Below, piece after piece: positions 1 through 12,589 of a DNA stretch of 64,000 nt. Location: NCBI GenBank assembly GCA_914767715.1, contig OU612074.1:1813501-1877500 (forward strand), read 5' to 3'. The translations under genes were made by a program, and so were the position numbers. Positions within the stretch are counted from its first letter, which is position 1. Each line of letters starts with the position of its first letter. Below the pieces are notes generated by a model. That model ran no database searches, was not told the DNA's origin, and saw only the letters and a program-made list of their open reading frames with translations. Origin of the DNA: Membranipora membranacea. Its lineage: Eukaryota > Bryozoa > Gymnolaemata > Cheilostomatida > Membraniporidae.

Positions 1-3000
1 AAGGCACATTGACATAGACCAAGGAGTTGCATAGACCATGCTCAAACAAAAAGTATATAGTAAAAAATTCAAGCAAATTTGTTAGAAATATTATTGTCAA
101 GGAGGGCTCATCTATTGTAAGTTTGTTTATCTGTATTTTGACTGACTAACTGACCTGTATCTCATCTCTGTGTGACCTTCGAGTTTTTAGTGCCAGAAGA
201 GAGTTAGTTCTAAAGAATACATATTACTAATAAACTTATTACATCTAACACAATTTCTTACACACATAAAAAGAAAAAGAAAAAAGGATCAGGAAATAGT
301 TTACTAGGACACTTACCTTCGCCAATAGTTTTGCCAAGTGTCTGCGTTTTCCCTCAATAAGTGAACATTAGTTTCGGGGGTGTCGGCTGCACCCACACGT
401 GTTATCCTTACGGGCAATGTGATGTCGCTTGTTCTCCTGCCTCAACTTCAGTAAATATATTTTAGTCAGCCTGTTGTTGCTCGGGAAGCGGCTGACCAAT
501 TACAGCGCCAGCTCATATTTATTGAGCATTATCATTGGTTACAGCAATGAACTAAATGTTTAGTTCATTGGTTCATTTAGTTCATTTGTCCCAGAAAATA
601 TATCTTATAATGACACATTGTCAGGTAACCGTATAAAGTAAATTACACAATAGAGTTTCTGGGAAATCAATGAGCTACAAGCTGAGAAGTAAGTTAGTAT
701 AAGGTGGCTCATACATTTGAATGTTGCTGTAAAGTATTCTAATCTTCCTAAGCTTGGATAAATAGACCAAAGAAGTTGATCCATTTCACTCCTACAATGC
801 ACATAAATGTACATTGTGTTCCCGATGGAATTATTTCAAAAGCCATTATTGATAAAGTGCATACCATTGTGTGGCAAACTAGTGGTGGAAGAATATAGTG
901 TTGAATTTAACATAACCGTTATTGTTCTACTATGTTTATGTTCAATTTGAATTTACATGTTAATAATTTGCTTCCATGAAAAATTGCCTGTGGTAACTTA
1001 TAAGAACAATGACTGAAATGACTCCTATGCACACACAGCTCATGCTAGGATTTTACTCCATGCTGACTAAATCTATCACTGATGATTATAGAAATAAATA
1101 CAAGCTTAAATTATTACAACAAAATCAGGAGTTGGAGCGAAAAAATTACAGTGTGACTATACTGGTAAAAAAACTGTTCTTACAACAAGCTAACGACACT
1201 AGCCTTCATAATTTACGTCTGAGGTGGTGGTAGTAGTATGAATATTTCATTGTCATATAAAAGTAACGAATAACACAAACGCCTCTATTTGCAGCTGGCA
1301 AAATGGATGAACCAGTCTGTTAAATTGATCCTAGCTGTGAGATTGAAATTAGCTTTGAGAGGACAATGATTGTGGTAAAATATTACATTATATTTATTTA
1401 TGTCTGATGTTCTGCTCATGATAATCAACCTTAATCTACTAGGGGCGAGGCCTGCAGTACCGGCGGGGGGCCGTCGGCCGGGGGGGGGGGGGGGCAAAAG
1501 TCTGGGGGGCTCAGACTAGCAGTACTCATGTACATTGCGACTGCTTGTAAACTTAGGTTAGACACCAGTTGTTCTTGTTAGTCCTTGTTGTTGTTGTTGT
1601 TGTTGTTGGCTGGGAAGCAGGAATCAGTTATATACTGTGTATGCTAGATAATTATAATTTAGCATCCCATTGTTATTTATGTTTGGTCCCCACATAGTGT
1701 CATGTAAACATTAACCAATAAATAAAGTGAAATTATACAATGGAGTTGTTTTGGTAACAACTAGTTACATGCATTCATGAATAGGTTATTGTTTGTGAGG
1801 ATGCTAATACCTAAACTGCACCCAGTGCAAGATTTAAAATTTAACTTAAATACCCCTACTCTATATACAATTTTATCGATCAATCAATTTACAAACTATA
1901 TCGTCCTCAACCAGTCACATATATTCAATAAAAAGGTTACTACTACTAGTACTGCACATAAAGGTGGCCTTAGCTCGACAGGGCTAGTATTTCCCCTCAA
2001 AGCCGTTGGGCGGGGGGGGGGGAGGGTTAGAGTCTGAGGGGCTCATACTAGGCTAGTATCATCTCTAGAGAAATTGTTAAGAATTATTTGAGTCTGTTGA
2101 AAATTGCACCCATCCCACAGTGGTTATTGTTGTTTATTTATACCACTTCAATTACAGACAGGATCTCAGCATTAAATATTGACAAATTAATTACCATATG
2201 TATTATTCCCTATCTTTTCAATTTCATGATTATAAAAATCAACGCTTTACCTTTGGCGATGGAATAGGAGTTCATTGATTTATGATATTTTGAACAAATT
2301 AACTTTTACCATTAAATTGTTTGTGCATGGTATGCGCATATGTCCAGTGACTTGATAGGCTAATAAAGTTGAAATATACGTACATATATCATATAAGTGT
2401 TTCCAAGTGATTTATTCAGTGACTATTGTTTGACATGTCAACAGATAATCCCGCTCCAGCTAAACATTCATGTCATTCTAACTGAATCTAAAGTATTAGT
2501 TGGGAAGCAAATTTCAATCGTCCCATTTTCTCACTGAAACATCAATATTACCTGTTTAGACCGGAGATGAGTCACTTTTATTGAAAACTTCAGTCAGTCG
2601 CCAATCATTCCATTGAGCTGTTTTACTTTAGTTGAAATATTCCCACCTGGGATAAAAATGTTGCAACTTTCTACACACTACTATAGTTTTGTGAAACAGT
2701 AAACAACTCCCAGTAAGTTTTTATTTTTACCTAAATTACAGCAGGGAGGGTGGGATATACCACTCTCCCTAATTACAGCGATGTCACATGTGACCACAGT
2801 CTAAGTGCATTATCTAACACACAATTTAAAATGAGACTTTGATAATGTCATGCCATTCTCGGCTGGAAGGCAACATGATATTATAAAAACAAATCCATCA
2901 ATTAATCGATGACATCCTTCCTCTAAAGCAAAATTTATTGTCATCAATTTATTAACAACTAAAGACAATATAATTGTATTATATCAACTTTAATATAACA

Positions 3001-3111
3001 AAAATTTGTCCATGCATTGCAGTCAACAAAAACCCCTCTACCCACAATTTAGCGAATGTACATGTAGGCTACATGTCAAGAGAAAATAATTACAGTACAT
3101 TGTTACAGCAA
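1..3111. other. Intergenic, repeat-rich, no gene recognised
   Basis: No coding exon could be supported. The stretch is AT-rich and holds fragments of dispersed repeats. Segments near 480-830 recur near 15150-15390 (shared pieces include ttggttacagcaat and atccatttcactc). A segment at 990-1110 resembles 16550-16690 (shared ggtaacttataagaac and tagaaataaatac). G-runs lie near 1480-1494 and 2011-2022. A block next to the first G-run (about 1490-1523) recurs in inverted orientation at about 3287-3320. A short GTT microsatellite lies near 1585-1607. Open frames here are short and look fortuitous. Confidence 0.6.
480..830. repeat. Dispersed repeat, copy A (related to 15150-15390)
   Basis: Several blocks in the same order recur near 15 kb: a 'cattggttacagcaat' block, an 'aaatta(c/t)acaatagag' block with a following 'gg(g)aaatc' block, and 'atccatttcactcc(t/a)acaatg'. 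A weaker third relative lies around 1680-1770. This is an old, diverged family; no terminal repeats or coding capacity were seen. Confidence 0.45.
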
Positions 3112-3120
3112 ATATAATGC

Positions 3121-3242
3121 TAGAACAATTTTGTTGCCTCTGTGGTGGCGGAGGGATATAGCAAAAGTCGGGTATTGAGGCGCCGCGACACCCAGCTTTT
3201 GTAATATCCTTCCGCCACCACAGAGTCAACAAAATTGTTTTA
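3121..3242. mobile_element. Short MITE, single-core form
   Basis: An imperfect hairpin element of about 120 bp. The left arm begins tagaacaattttgttgcctc and runs through gtggtggcggagggatat; the right arm is its reverse complement with few changes. The core between the arms reads gggtattgaggcgc and then gcgacacc. The same termini and the same core motif occur in the 1.1 kb element at 18275-19357, where the core is tandemly amplified. The lack of coding sequence and the inverted ends fit a non-autonomous DNA transposon; the superfamily is not assigned. It lies just downstream of the zinc-finger gene. Confidence 0.7.
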
Positions 3243-3338
3243 ATGTAATGCTGCATTTAATAGTTATACACAATCCTATCATTATTAGTCTGAGTCCCCC
3301 AGACTTTTGCCCCCGCCCTCATTAGCATGGTGTTGACT

Positions 3339-6300
3339 TTATTTACCCGTGTTTGGCCACTTAGTATAAGCGTCATCATGGGAATGTATGTGCCGAGAAA
3401 ATGATCGCCGGTAATTCGTACCATAGTCACAAAGTTTGCAGCGAAACTTAGTAGCTTCTCTATAATCCTCCGGGACTATCGGTGCATATACCTGCTGCGT
3501 TGTTTGAACAGGCACCAGATAAATTAACGGCTGAGTATCACTCGAGTTATCTGCCCCTACGGTATTTGTGTCAGCAGTCTGATCGACAGTAACAATTATA
3601 TCATTAGGGACGTCTTGTTCAAATGGTTCTGATTTTATAGAGCTTGTCGTTTGACCACCAGGTTTATAGTTATCTACTGTAGGCCTAGGTAGTGAAGTTG
3701 ATCGGGAATTGACGTACCTTCGTAATGCATCATCAGAGTCTCTGTCGAGCATCACCAAAGCTGAAAACAGTCAAAGACATCAAGCTTTAAAAACTACAGC
3801 TGAACCAGTGAAAAAAACTTGTGTCCATCTATAGTCTCGATACCCTGTGATACCGTGTGATACCGTGTGATACCGTGTGATACCCTGTGATACCGTGTGA
3901 TACCCTGTGATACCCTGTGATACCGGGTGAGAAATCTTGATGTTGCTCGGTTTATCTGTTTCCAAAATCAGTATGTGTATTAATGTGGCAGAGGAACGAT
4001 TGAGGTCGGATTGAGGTTGGATGCCCTTCCTGACACCACCGTGATCCGCCATACTACAATGATGTGCATACACCAATCAATGTTTGCTAAGACATAAAAG
4101 ACCATATGTTATCAACAGAAGATCCTTAATCTGTTGAAAGTCTATAAGTCACACTTAGAACAAGTTTGACCCAATTTTCCCGAAGTCCCGTCATTCCCAT
4201 TCTACAGGTGCGCCGACGGCCTAACCCTAAATGTAGGCAAATTGGGTGATGCTTGATCAGGTCACACTAGTCTAGTCTAGTCTGTGCAAGTAAAGTACTT
4301 GTGTTTCAAACTACAGATTGCTGATAACCTACCGTTACTCGTGTCAGCAACAGCATCAGCTGTCATCTCCGACCCCTGTCCACAATCAGATATCTTGTTA
4401 TGTGATTTTGTCTGAGAGATGGCCTTGCTGAAAACCGGTGACGTATCACGTTCCCTTTTACGAATTGGCGTCTTGCGTTTTCTGGGACGCTCTTCGCTCT
4501 TTTGTGGAAGGGCGAGTGACGCCTCTGTAGCGTTAGCAGACCAATGAGGCCGCTTGGGAGACGTCTTAGGAGTTAGGCCTTTAATCAGATTGTCTATTAC
4601 AATCTTTGCGGACTTATTATTTGAGAGTTTAGATTTTAGTTTCAGTTTATCTAATGGAGACTCCTTGTGAGAATTCTCTTCATCTTCTCTGGCATCATTA
4701 TCACTAGGACCATTCTGGATATGTGACGCTATAAAACATAGAAAAAGAGATCATAAAGCAGGTACACGTATTGTAGCTGTGATTTCAGCCAAGTCTAACA
4801 ACTAGGAGTTATCTACTACCCTTCGTTTGAGTTATGAATATAGGTGCAATAGTAACCTATTGCAATATTCTACAATTTCTCATGTTAACTTAATAGCTAG
4901 CTTAATTTGAGTTTTCCCCTGTTCACTTCGGAAGTTGTTGGCTTATATAGCATTTAAAGCTAAATAAATTGGTAGGTTTTGAGAAGCGTACTTGTATCGC
5001 ATGTTTTTATTTGCAGGTCAATTGCCCTCTTACTAATATAAACCCCGGACACAATAATAGAGAACATGACCTGCAAATAAAACTCCGCTCGTTCCACATC
5101 TAACCCAAACCAAAGCTAAAGCCTCTGTACAGAGAAGCCTAACTTACTGCCTGATACACCTGCCAGTCCACATTTCATCTCTCCATCCATTTCACCCACT
5201 GCATCAATAACCGGTTGTGGTGCAGTAGAGGTAGCATCAAGTTTAGATAAGTTTTGATTGCGCACATTCTCAGTAGGACTGCGGTGGGTTGAAGGCGAGT
5301 CTTCACCAACGAAGTTATGTGATCTTTTCTGATGCTGCTTGAGACTTTTAAGGCTCATTGCTCTAAATGGACACAAGGGACATTTGTGCCGCAAGTCGTG
5401 GACTTTCTCAAGATGATCATCTAACAACTCTGCATAAGATGTACGGAATGTGCATCCTCTACTCCAACATTTGAGATGTAACAAAGATTTTGTTTTATCG
5501 ATGTCCGTTTTATCGATGTCCGTTTTATCAATGCCCGTTTTATCAATGTCCGTTTTATTGTTGTCTGTTTTATCGATGTCCGTTTTATCGATGCCCGTTT
5601 TATCAATGTCCGTTTTATTGTTGTCTGTTTTATCGATGTCCGTTTTACTGCTATTTTGCTTGCCGGGCGAGGTGCTGTCCATGCCCTCACTCTGGTATGC
5701 TGAGCTCTCTGCTGACCTTTTGACTGGTTTCCCTGGGGTCATGGCTGAATCCGCTGACTCTTTTTCGGAGACGTGACTGTGTCTAACATTTGTGCTGGAT
5801 TTCTCTTCGACATCCCCTCCATATTTATTTTCAGCTGAAGCCAGCGATCCTGGAAAGCAAAGAAAATGGTGGACCATTATTTTACTCAAATTCATGGATA
5901 TAGATTCAAACTTTATATTCATGTAATCTTATGGTGAGTGAGTAGTAATGTACAATATCTTGATTTACTAACCTAGGGGAGTAAAGTATTTGCCAGGGGG
6001 GGGGGAAGTTGGCCATTTTGCTCAGGCTTGAAATAGCTAAATTTACTGCCAGCTTACCGCCACCCACCTTGTTCATTTAGTGTAGACTCAAATCTCAGCT
6101 AGCCAAAATTAAGTGCTAGCTAACACAAGGTCACCCCAAAACTAGCTAAACTAAACTCTAGATAACATTTACTCTTCAAGGGTATTTTATGATTTGATAG
6201 CTGAACTCGTCAAAACTATGTTGAGTGGATGTTCAGAGAACACAGGCAAACTAATAACTAAAACCAGGAATTGGACGAAATTAGTCTAGCAAGATTGTAT

Positions 6301-8238
6301 ACAACTAAATTCATCCTTGAAATCATATTTTGAATAATCATCCTGCCATAGCGAAGCAAGGCAAATAAATCACTGTTTAAAACTGTTTAAATTTTAGTAG
6401 GGGTTAGGATAGGGTTAATCAAGTCGTAGAAGAGAAAGAATAAACCAAGTGCACAGTTCAATGATAGTTATAGTGCCTGTAGTTTTAATGTAAGGGGAGG
6501 GGGTGGGTAATTCCTGCACATCTGGGTGCCAAAAACTCCTGATCTCTATAAATTAAGACAAGATTTTTTTCTTGCATACATAGCTGCCTATGATAGGCCA
6601 TAATTTAACATAGAGACTGATTTTCAACTTCTACCATATTGTTGTCATTTTATGCTTGGATACAAAGGCTATGAGCTATGAACTAAGGCTATGAGCTAGC
6701 TGGTTTTTTTTTATAAAAAGAGAATCTGTTGATGCAGAATTGTGTGATAGCCTACACATCCCTAATCAATGTCTATCCCAAAGTTCACATCGGAAAATGA
6801 TGAAAATACATCTGATGTCATACAAAATCACCCAGTTCCAATTATTTCAAATCATCCGCTTCAAATTATATGGGCTCTTATCGTTCGATTTTGATGTTTA
6901 TGATTTATGGTTTTAGAGGTTGCCTAGATACCGTTGTCATGATTGAAATTAAACGCTGTAATAAAATCCTATAATATCAGAGTGTGATGAGCCAACATAA
7001 CAATAGCTATATCATACACTGATATTCAAATTTATTTATGGGTGTTGGCAGGGTGAATCACAATTTTTCTTATACAACCCACTTGACCACTTGAGAAAAA
7101 CATCAAGTGCTTTTCATGCAAAACCCAAAAGCATTGTGGACTGGCTGTTAGTAGCGAATTGTTACACTGATCAGCCAATGGTCTTGCTTGTAACCAGCAA
7201 ATACTAATTATGGGAAATTCCCATGCACTCCCTGCTTGGCCGAATTCAGGTGTGATAATTGATTGAATTTTGGCCAACAAATTTATAACTTCATGAAGAG
7301 TAGTTGAGCATGTCAGAATTTGATGAGTTTACATTTGAAAAGAATTTGATAAACAATAATCGTGAGTGTCAAGGTAATGATGATGTCCTTAGAAAACCAA
7401 AGCATATCCTGGATATTGTTGATACTTTCATGCTTAGGCCTTTTTCGATGCCGCTTTCCTTCATAAAGTGTCAAAACCATTGATACAGTTTCCAGAAACC
7501 CAGGCTGAGAAATTTATGGTAAAAATTTGAAATCAAATAATTATGTTCAGGTTGTCTTATTTTAACAAACATGAAGGTTGTAAGACTCTACCTGTGACCA
7601 ACGCTTTAAAGATAATCTCCAACTGAGATTGACCTGACTGGTCGACAGTAATCCCTCCGTACACTGAGAAGATTGTGTCCTGGTGTCTCGTGTTAGCAGC
7701 TAATACTGCCACCTGATAACCGTCCTGGTGCATCGATCTAACCTGCAGATAAAATGATAAATATGGCCGTATAAGCAACTTTGTTTGGTAAGTAGATGAT
7801 TCTTCAGATATGTCATGCCATCTAGGCCTTGTTTATGACAAAACAGACGTTGTGCGGCCCCCTAAGAGGGACACAATTTGCCCGCAATCCTCATAATGAG
7901 AGTGTGATACATCCTAAAAAAATAGAACGTATCCTAGAGGTGAAGCCATAGAGGTTCTCCTGAACTTGAGTGTGCAGCAAGCTGCCAGAAATTGAAATAG
8001 GCACTAATCGCCCATTTGCAGTGACACTTTGATCTTAGCCAATAGGCCGAGAAGAGATCTAGCGAGGTCATCTAGGCCGTTGTGTTGGGTCACACTCGTT
8101 TTCTGAACTCCTAGTACATGACTTATCATACATATAAAGAAGAGTGAGATGATGAGTGTGATCTGCACTTACTAGATCGGTGATCTGACTGTGGTATCCA
8201 GATATGCCTTGTACTCTCGTGTGTACTTTCGTGTCCAT
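3339..8238 (-). CDS. C2H2 zinc-finger protein, complete, 5 coding exons
   Basis: Coding exons on the minus strand: 8173-8238, 7592-7742, 5148-5849, 4333-4728 and 3339-3760. All junctions are GT-AG and keep frame, giving 578 residues. Three C2H2 fingers are visible: residues 200-223 (C-x4-C-x12-H-x4-H), 229-250 (C-x2-C-x12-H-x4-H) and 546-566 near the C-terminus (C-x2-C-x12-H-x3-H). Between residues 140 and 193 is a DKTDI-type five-residue repeat encoded by a 15-bp minisatellite. The exon 4 segment is basic (RKRKTP, KRPH). IKSE at residues 480-483 fits the SUMO-site consensus. Fingers suggest nuclear DNA or RNA binding; the spaced-out arrangement matches no family I can name. The N-terminus (about 75 residues) is unrecognised. 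The start is the first ATG of an exon ending in gtaagt. An AATAAA hexamer overlaps the stop codon on the minus strand. Intron 1 carries a U2-headed SINE; intron 4 carries the 10-bp array. Confidence 0.85.
3838..3932. repeat. 10-bp tandem array (short copy) in zinc-finger intron 4
   Basis: About nine units of taccgtgtga/taccctgtga. The reverse complement of this unit (ggtatcacac) makes the much longer array at 40962-41375. Both arrays are flanked by atagtctcgatacc on one side and by an aa-cttgat(a/g)ttg motif on the other, so they are copies of one element rather than independent microsatellites. Confidence 0.75.
4150..4260. mobile_element. Small inverted-repeat element in zinc-finger intron 4
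   Basis: The left end (aacaagtttgacccaatttt) and the right end (aaattgggtgatgcttgatc) are imperfect inverted repeats about 100 bp apart. Similar left ends occur at 25190, 20341 and 21348. Probably a MITE family with an (a)gatcaagttt-type terminus. No coding content. Confidence 0.5.
5494..5652 (-). repeat. 15-bp coding minisatellite (DKTDI repeat)
   Basis: Tandem units based on gataaaacggacatc lie in frame in exon 3 of the zinc-finger gene and encode about eleven units of (D/N)KT(D/G)(I/N). A higher-order period of four units is visible: the same order of DKTDN, NKTDI, DKTGI and DKTDI appears twice. Length variation between alleles is expected. Confidence 0.85.
7829..8068 (-). mobile_element. 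SINE with U2 snRNA-like head, copy 1
   Basis: Read on the minus strand, the 5' part contains cttctcggcctattggctaa followed by gatcaaagtgt. This matches the first 35 nt of U2 snRNA (ATCGCTTCTCGGCC...GGCTAAGATCAA-AGTGT). It then continues into an unrelated body ending near gtcataaacaa. A 10-bp target-site duplication, catctaggcc, lies at 7819-7828 and 8069-8078, and two more bases match imperfectly. The body is shared with copies at 27855-28083 and 45832-46054. The element is in intron 1 of the zinc-finger gene, in the sense orientation. Confidence 0.85.
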
Positions 8239-11200
8239 GATTGGCTACATATGTCTACAAATACAATCAACAATCATCAGCTGTGAGGGCAGCCGTAAAT
8301 ATACATGTTACAACTCCCAAGTTTTAAGCATTCACATTTACAGTCAATAGATGTTACATTGTTTTACACTTGTCAAGCAGCTACTAATGAGGAGCAGCGT
8401 GACGAGCCTAATACTCTTTGTAGAAAATCTGATGGGAGTTGAAATGATTTCAGGCAGCCAGTAAACTACACTGCTACTAAAATAACAAGGTGTTGTCATA
8501 TATCACTGCAATGCAGCCTGCAAACAGTCCCACAATGTGGTAGGTGCTGCATGTAGCGTATTTGTACAACATGATGCAGGATTGCGAATGTTCTTTAGCT
8601 AGCATAAGTTGTCCTGTCACTATTCTCTGCTCCTTCGTTACATGAGGTGTGACTGTGGGTCACCTCAGCTTGGTGCTGTTAGTGCACTGAAGACCTCACG
8701 CCATGAAGAGTACATACACTACACCGTACAGAGATCCCAATGAACGTATAGTCTATGATCTGTCCAGCTGACTCGAAGCTGTGTCAGGACAAATATTGCT
8801 GCTTTATCTGTTCGGTTTGATGAAGTAACAGGGAGACTGGCACAGTTTTTGCATTCTACAGTTTCAACCAATATCACTGCAGCAACACAGAATATCACAG
8901 TAAGCCTAAGCACACATCACAGCAGCAGTGCCCTGTACAGTTGTGGGTGGCCCCTCACTGAGGTGTGGTGTGACTGTGATCAGAGTAGACCCTAGAGCAC
9001 CACATACCAACACTGACCTCATTTACATTTAGGACAAGATCATGCTAGAATAGCCTTAGGGGTTAGCGGTAAGGTGTCCACTTTCGGGACATTCATTGTT
9101 TTTCCACTATACCACTAAACGGATAGAGCATAAGGATCCAGAGCGGGTAGGCCTTCTATCACCAATCCAATAGTGTGTCATCGAATTATCATTGTTGTTC
9201 ATTTCTTTTCAGTGCACGTATGTTTTGAGGATAACTCTGGTCTGAACTGTCTTCATTATCTCATCTTAGCATAACGCACAGGAATCACGAGTAACAAGTG
9301 TGTATACTTTGCCAACGATCATAGATTTTGGCAAATTGTAGGACCTACTGCTCCAGATGCTTTTCGAGATGCAGACAGAAGGCACTGGATGGCTTCTTGA
9401 TTTAGTAGGATTGTCAGTAGACGCTAATCCAGTCATAGGTCATCATTAATTTGCACAGTGAGAGACTCCAACATCCAACTAGATCCAGAACTGACCAATC
9501 AGATTCATAGGGCCACCGAAATTTTGGGATTTGTGAGGGTAAGGGGTGGAATAGGGTTGGATGGCAGCTCTCTCAGTTCACAATACACTCTTCTTCATTA
9601 CAATTTATTTGTCAGTTCTAGAATGACTAAGTAGGACAGTTTAGCCACACTGTGAGGCAGTCTTGAGACATTAAAAGGCAGTCTACAGACATTGAAATGA
9701 ATGCAGCCTTGAGACGTTGTTAGCTAGGCCTTATTAACACACTCAGATTGAGATAACTTTACACAAAAGAAACCAAGGACTCAGGAGCTTATCGGTTCAG
9801 ACTTAACTTTGAATTTCATGGAACACATAGTGTTATGTACATTTCCCTTGCTTCAGTTTAGTTTCAGACCTTCAACCAGGGAGAATGAAAGGGAATTCCA
9901 TCCTCCCTGCTTCAACTGGGTTATTTTTTTTAATTTAATTAATCATTATAATTATTAATAAATTTCGAGTGTTCAGACAGATGAGATATAATTAATTAAT
10001 AATATTCTAACTGCTCGGCCTCATGTCAACACAGAGAGCTTTCAACCTCAATCATCTAACAAAATGGTTTTCAGTCACATGTATCACAAACTCCAGTGCA
10101 TCCTACCTGCTATATTATTGTGAAAATTCCCTGATTCATGTATTGCTACTGAAGAATATTGAGTCAACTCGATGATTGATTGTACACCTTTTTTCAGGCA
10201 GGAATAAGCTCTGAAATGGGCTCACTACAATCCATATCATGTTACCCCACTGCTTATTGGTGTAACATTTCAAAATACTTTACACAATTGGATAAGCAGG
10301 GATAAGCAATTGCAAATTAGTGACTAGGTAGTTGTCCTCCCTTAGAGTTAGCTCATTGTGTTGGGGCAACTCCCTGTCAGTCATATTTGAGGGAGGATAT
10401 TTTGCAACAAAATCTGTGAGAAACGGATTGGGCCGTGTACACAACAAGGTGTAGTTGGATTGCTCCAAGTCTACTCTGTCTTGAGCAATAGGAATAATTA
10501 TTAGCGTGTTTACTTGTCAAGTGGTTTCAGATTCAAGTGAGATGCAAACTCTCTGATTCAATTTATAATGATACAAAGGCGCCAACACGGCCGTCATCAA
10601 GTGTATTCTGAACTTGTATGTGTGAGTAGTCGCTGACTACATAATCGAGACCACCGTATTGTCAGATGGATATAATGTCTTATTTCGCACTTTTATTTTC
10701 ATGAGTGATATACTGGACTACAACAAGTCCTGTTACATCAAGATTATCAAATCATTTCACGATTTAAATGACTGAGATGAAAATCCTCTGATTCAACTTG
10801 TAATGATATAAAGGCGCCAACAAGGCCGTCATGAAGTGTATTCTGAACTTGTATGTGTGTTTAATTGCTGACTACATAACCGAGACCACCGTATTGTCAG
10901 ATGGATATAATGTCTACATTTTTTGACAACCAGACAAGCAAAAAGATTTAATATTGATTAATATAATTGAAGTACCCTGACTATTTAAAATTAAATAAAA
11001 ATAAAAGAAGATATTTGTATTGATATATACTGCGTCCTAAATATTCTGACCTGAAAGTCTCCTTCAAATCCTTATTGCCTTAGCTGTATAGATAGGCTAT
11101 CGATCAATTGTTTAATAAATGTTCGATAATCGATACGTGCTGCTCCATATGTTTAGCACTGCTGTGGTTGATTTTAACACGGAATTACACAACGATAAAA

Positions 11201-12200
11201 AATTAAACTGGCTTAAATCCTGATACGAAAATTGATGAAGTTATACAAATTGTCGCTTGAAATACAATGTCTGATTTTCTGTTGAAACACTTCTCAACAG
11301 AATCACGATCCGAACGCCACTGTACCTCATGACAGTCTAGATGCTACTGTATTGGACGACGGTCCTGATGCTATTGATTGAAGCTGTAGCTGCTGCATAT
11401 ACTTATTGATGCGCTAATGGTGTATACATGATGCAGCTTTGGCAGGCAGTTTCACTTTGATGATAATACTACTTCTGTATTAATGTCATTGGTTGTTGCA
11501 GTTGGTGATAATTTGTAGTTGTCTTCTCTTGCTTGTACTATAAGCTGTGACGATAGTAGTTGCGTGATGTACAGAATGTGTGCCGTATGTGATAGGATAT
11601 TCATAGGATATTGTCATCATTGTTGGCTTCATTCGTTCGCTCAGTCTTTATATCTGAAAGTATCAAAAACCCAAAGCCATATATTATAATAAGTTGATGC
11701 TCAAAAGTGATAATGCTGTCAACCAGGGTTAATTTATAAAATAAATGTATTAATGACCATATAATATTGCTTACAATTTAACATTCTATCTAATGATAGG
11801 TTGTAAGTGATGCTGCGTATATTAAACGCAAAGTTAGTTTCATAATAAAATCCCGACACCTTAAATTTTAAACTATAATGTAAAATCAGTATTATTTGTA
11901 GTGAAAGTGGATGACAGTAATTCTTCATGCAGGCAGGAAAACATTTAGCAATGCGTGCTTTGCTTCAATCCCGTGTAGGGCTTACTTTAAGGACTATAAA
12001 ATGATTCATTTCCTCGTGTTCAAAATGAGGTCAATCCTATGTATGATGCTGCCAAATCGCTATCAGTCAAATGTAAATGTAATGCAAATAGCAAAAATAT
12101 AAGAATTGGATTGTTTTCATAGCTTTGATTTGATGTTGATAAAGAATGTTTTGAGATGTTACAAATTTTTAAAAAAACCAAACAGTTATGTCGTTGACAG
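8239..12200. other. Intergenic region upstream of zinc-finger gene
   Basis: No exon supported. It contains a short tRNA-like A-box segment near 9060 (ggttagcggtaaggtgtcc) that may be an old SINE head, and a small 20-25 bp repeat around 9650-9720 with a cttgagac core, also seen near 62590-62640. It also contains the direct repeat pair at 10547-10913. The rest looks non-coding and AT-rich. The zinc-finger promoter and 5' untranslated region should lie at the left end, but no TATA box or initiator could be chosen with confidence. Confidence 0.5.
10547..10913. repeat. Direct repeat pair, about 125 bp each
   Basis: Positions about 10547-10675 and 10787-10913 are near-identical direct repeats. Both contain aaggcgccaaca, ggccgtcat, gtgtattctgaacttgtatg and accgtattgtcagatggata. 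The start-to-start distance is about 240 bp. Function unknown; possibly two units of a longer satellite or a local duplication. Confidence 0.8.
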
Positions 12201-12204
12201 TTTT

Positions 12205-12460
12205 TGGATGTTTTATGCCAAGATATGAGAAGTTCATCTGCAAAGCCTGCAGCTTTTACTGCGAATGATTTGAAGGTTACCTGGGGAATATTTTATGTCA
12301 TGACAATGAGAGTGGCACTGGATGATATGAAAAATGTTTTAGGATGGTTCATGCCAAGATTTGGGTAGGAATTCTGCAAAGTCTGCAGCGTTGCTGCAAA
12401 TTATTTAAAGGTTATCTGGATAATACTTTCCTGCATGACAATGAGAGTGGCATGGATGAT
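12205..12460. repeat. Tandem duplication, period about 137 bp
   Basis: Two adjacent diverged units share atgccaagat, ctgcaaag(c/t)ctgcagc and catgacaatgagagtggca. They lie immediately left of the 12.6 kb minisatellite. No coding meaning seen. Confidence 0.7.
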
Positions 12461-12589
12461 AGTCATGCTGCAGATTAAAATGGCAGTTCGCCTTAACAAT
12501 TGTTTGATATTTAAATCTGCCATTAAATTAGGACAGGGTTTTTCCACCCTGGCAAAACTATCAAACCAGAATCCAGATTCGGTGTAGTA

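Noticed and set aside
5450-5776. Plus-strand open frames across 5450-5776
   Set aside because: Antisense shadow of the coding DKTDI minisatellite in zinc-finger exon 3.
8719-8913. Minus-strand frame beginning with a signal-peptide-like segment
   Set aside because: It has no ATG in frame (it starts with GTG), ends soon, and no neighbouring exon could be joined to it.
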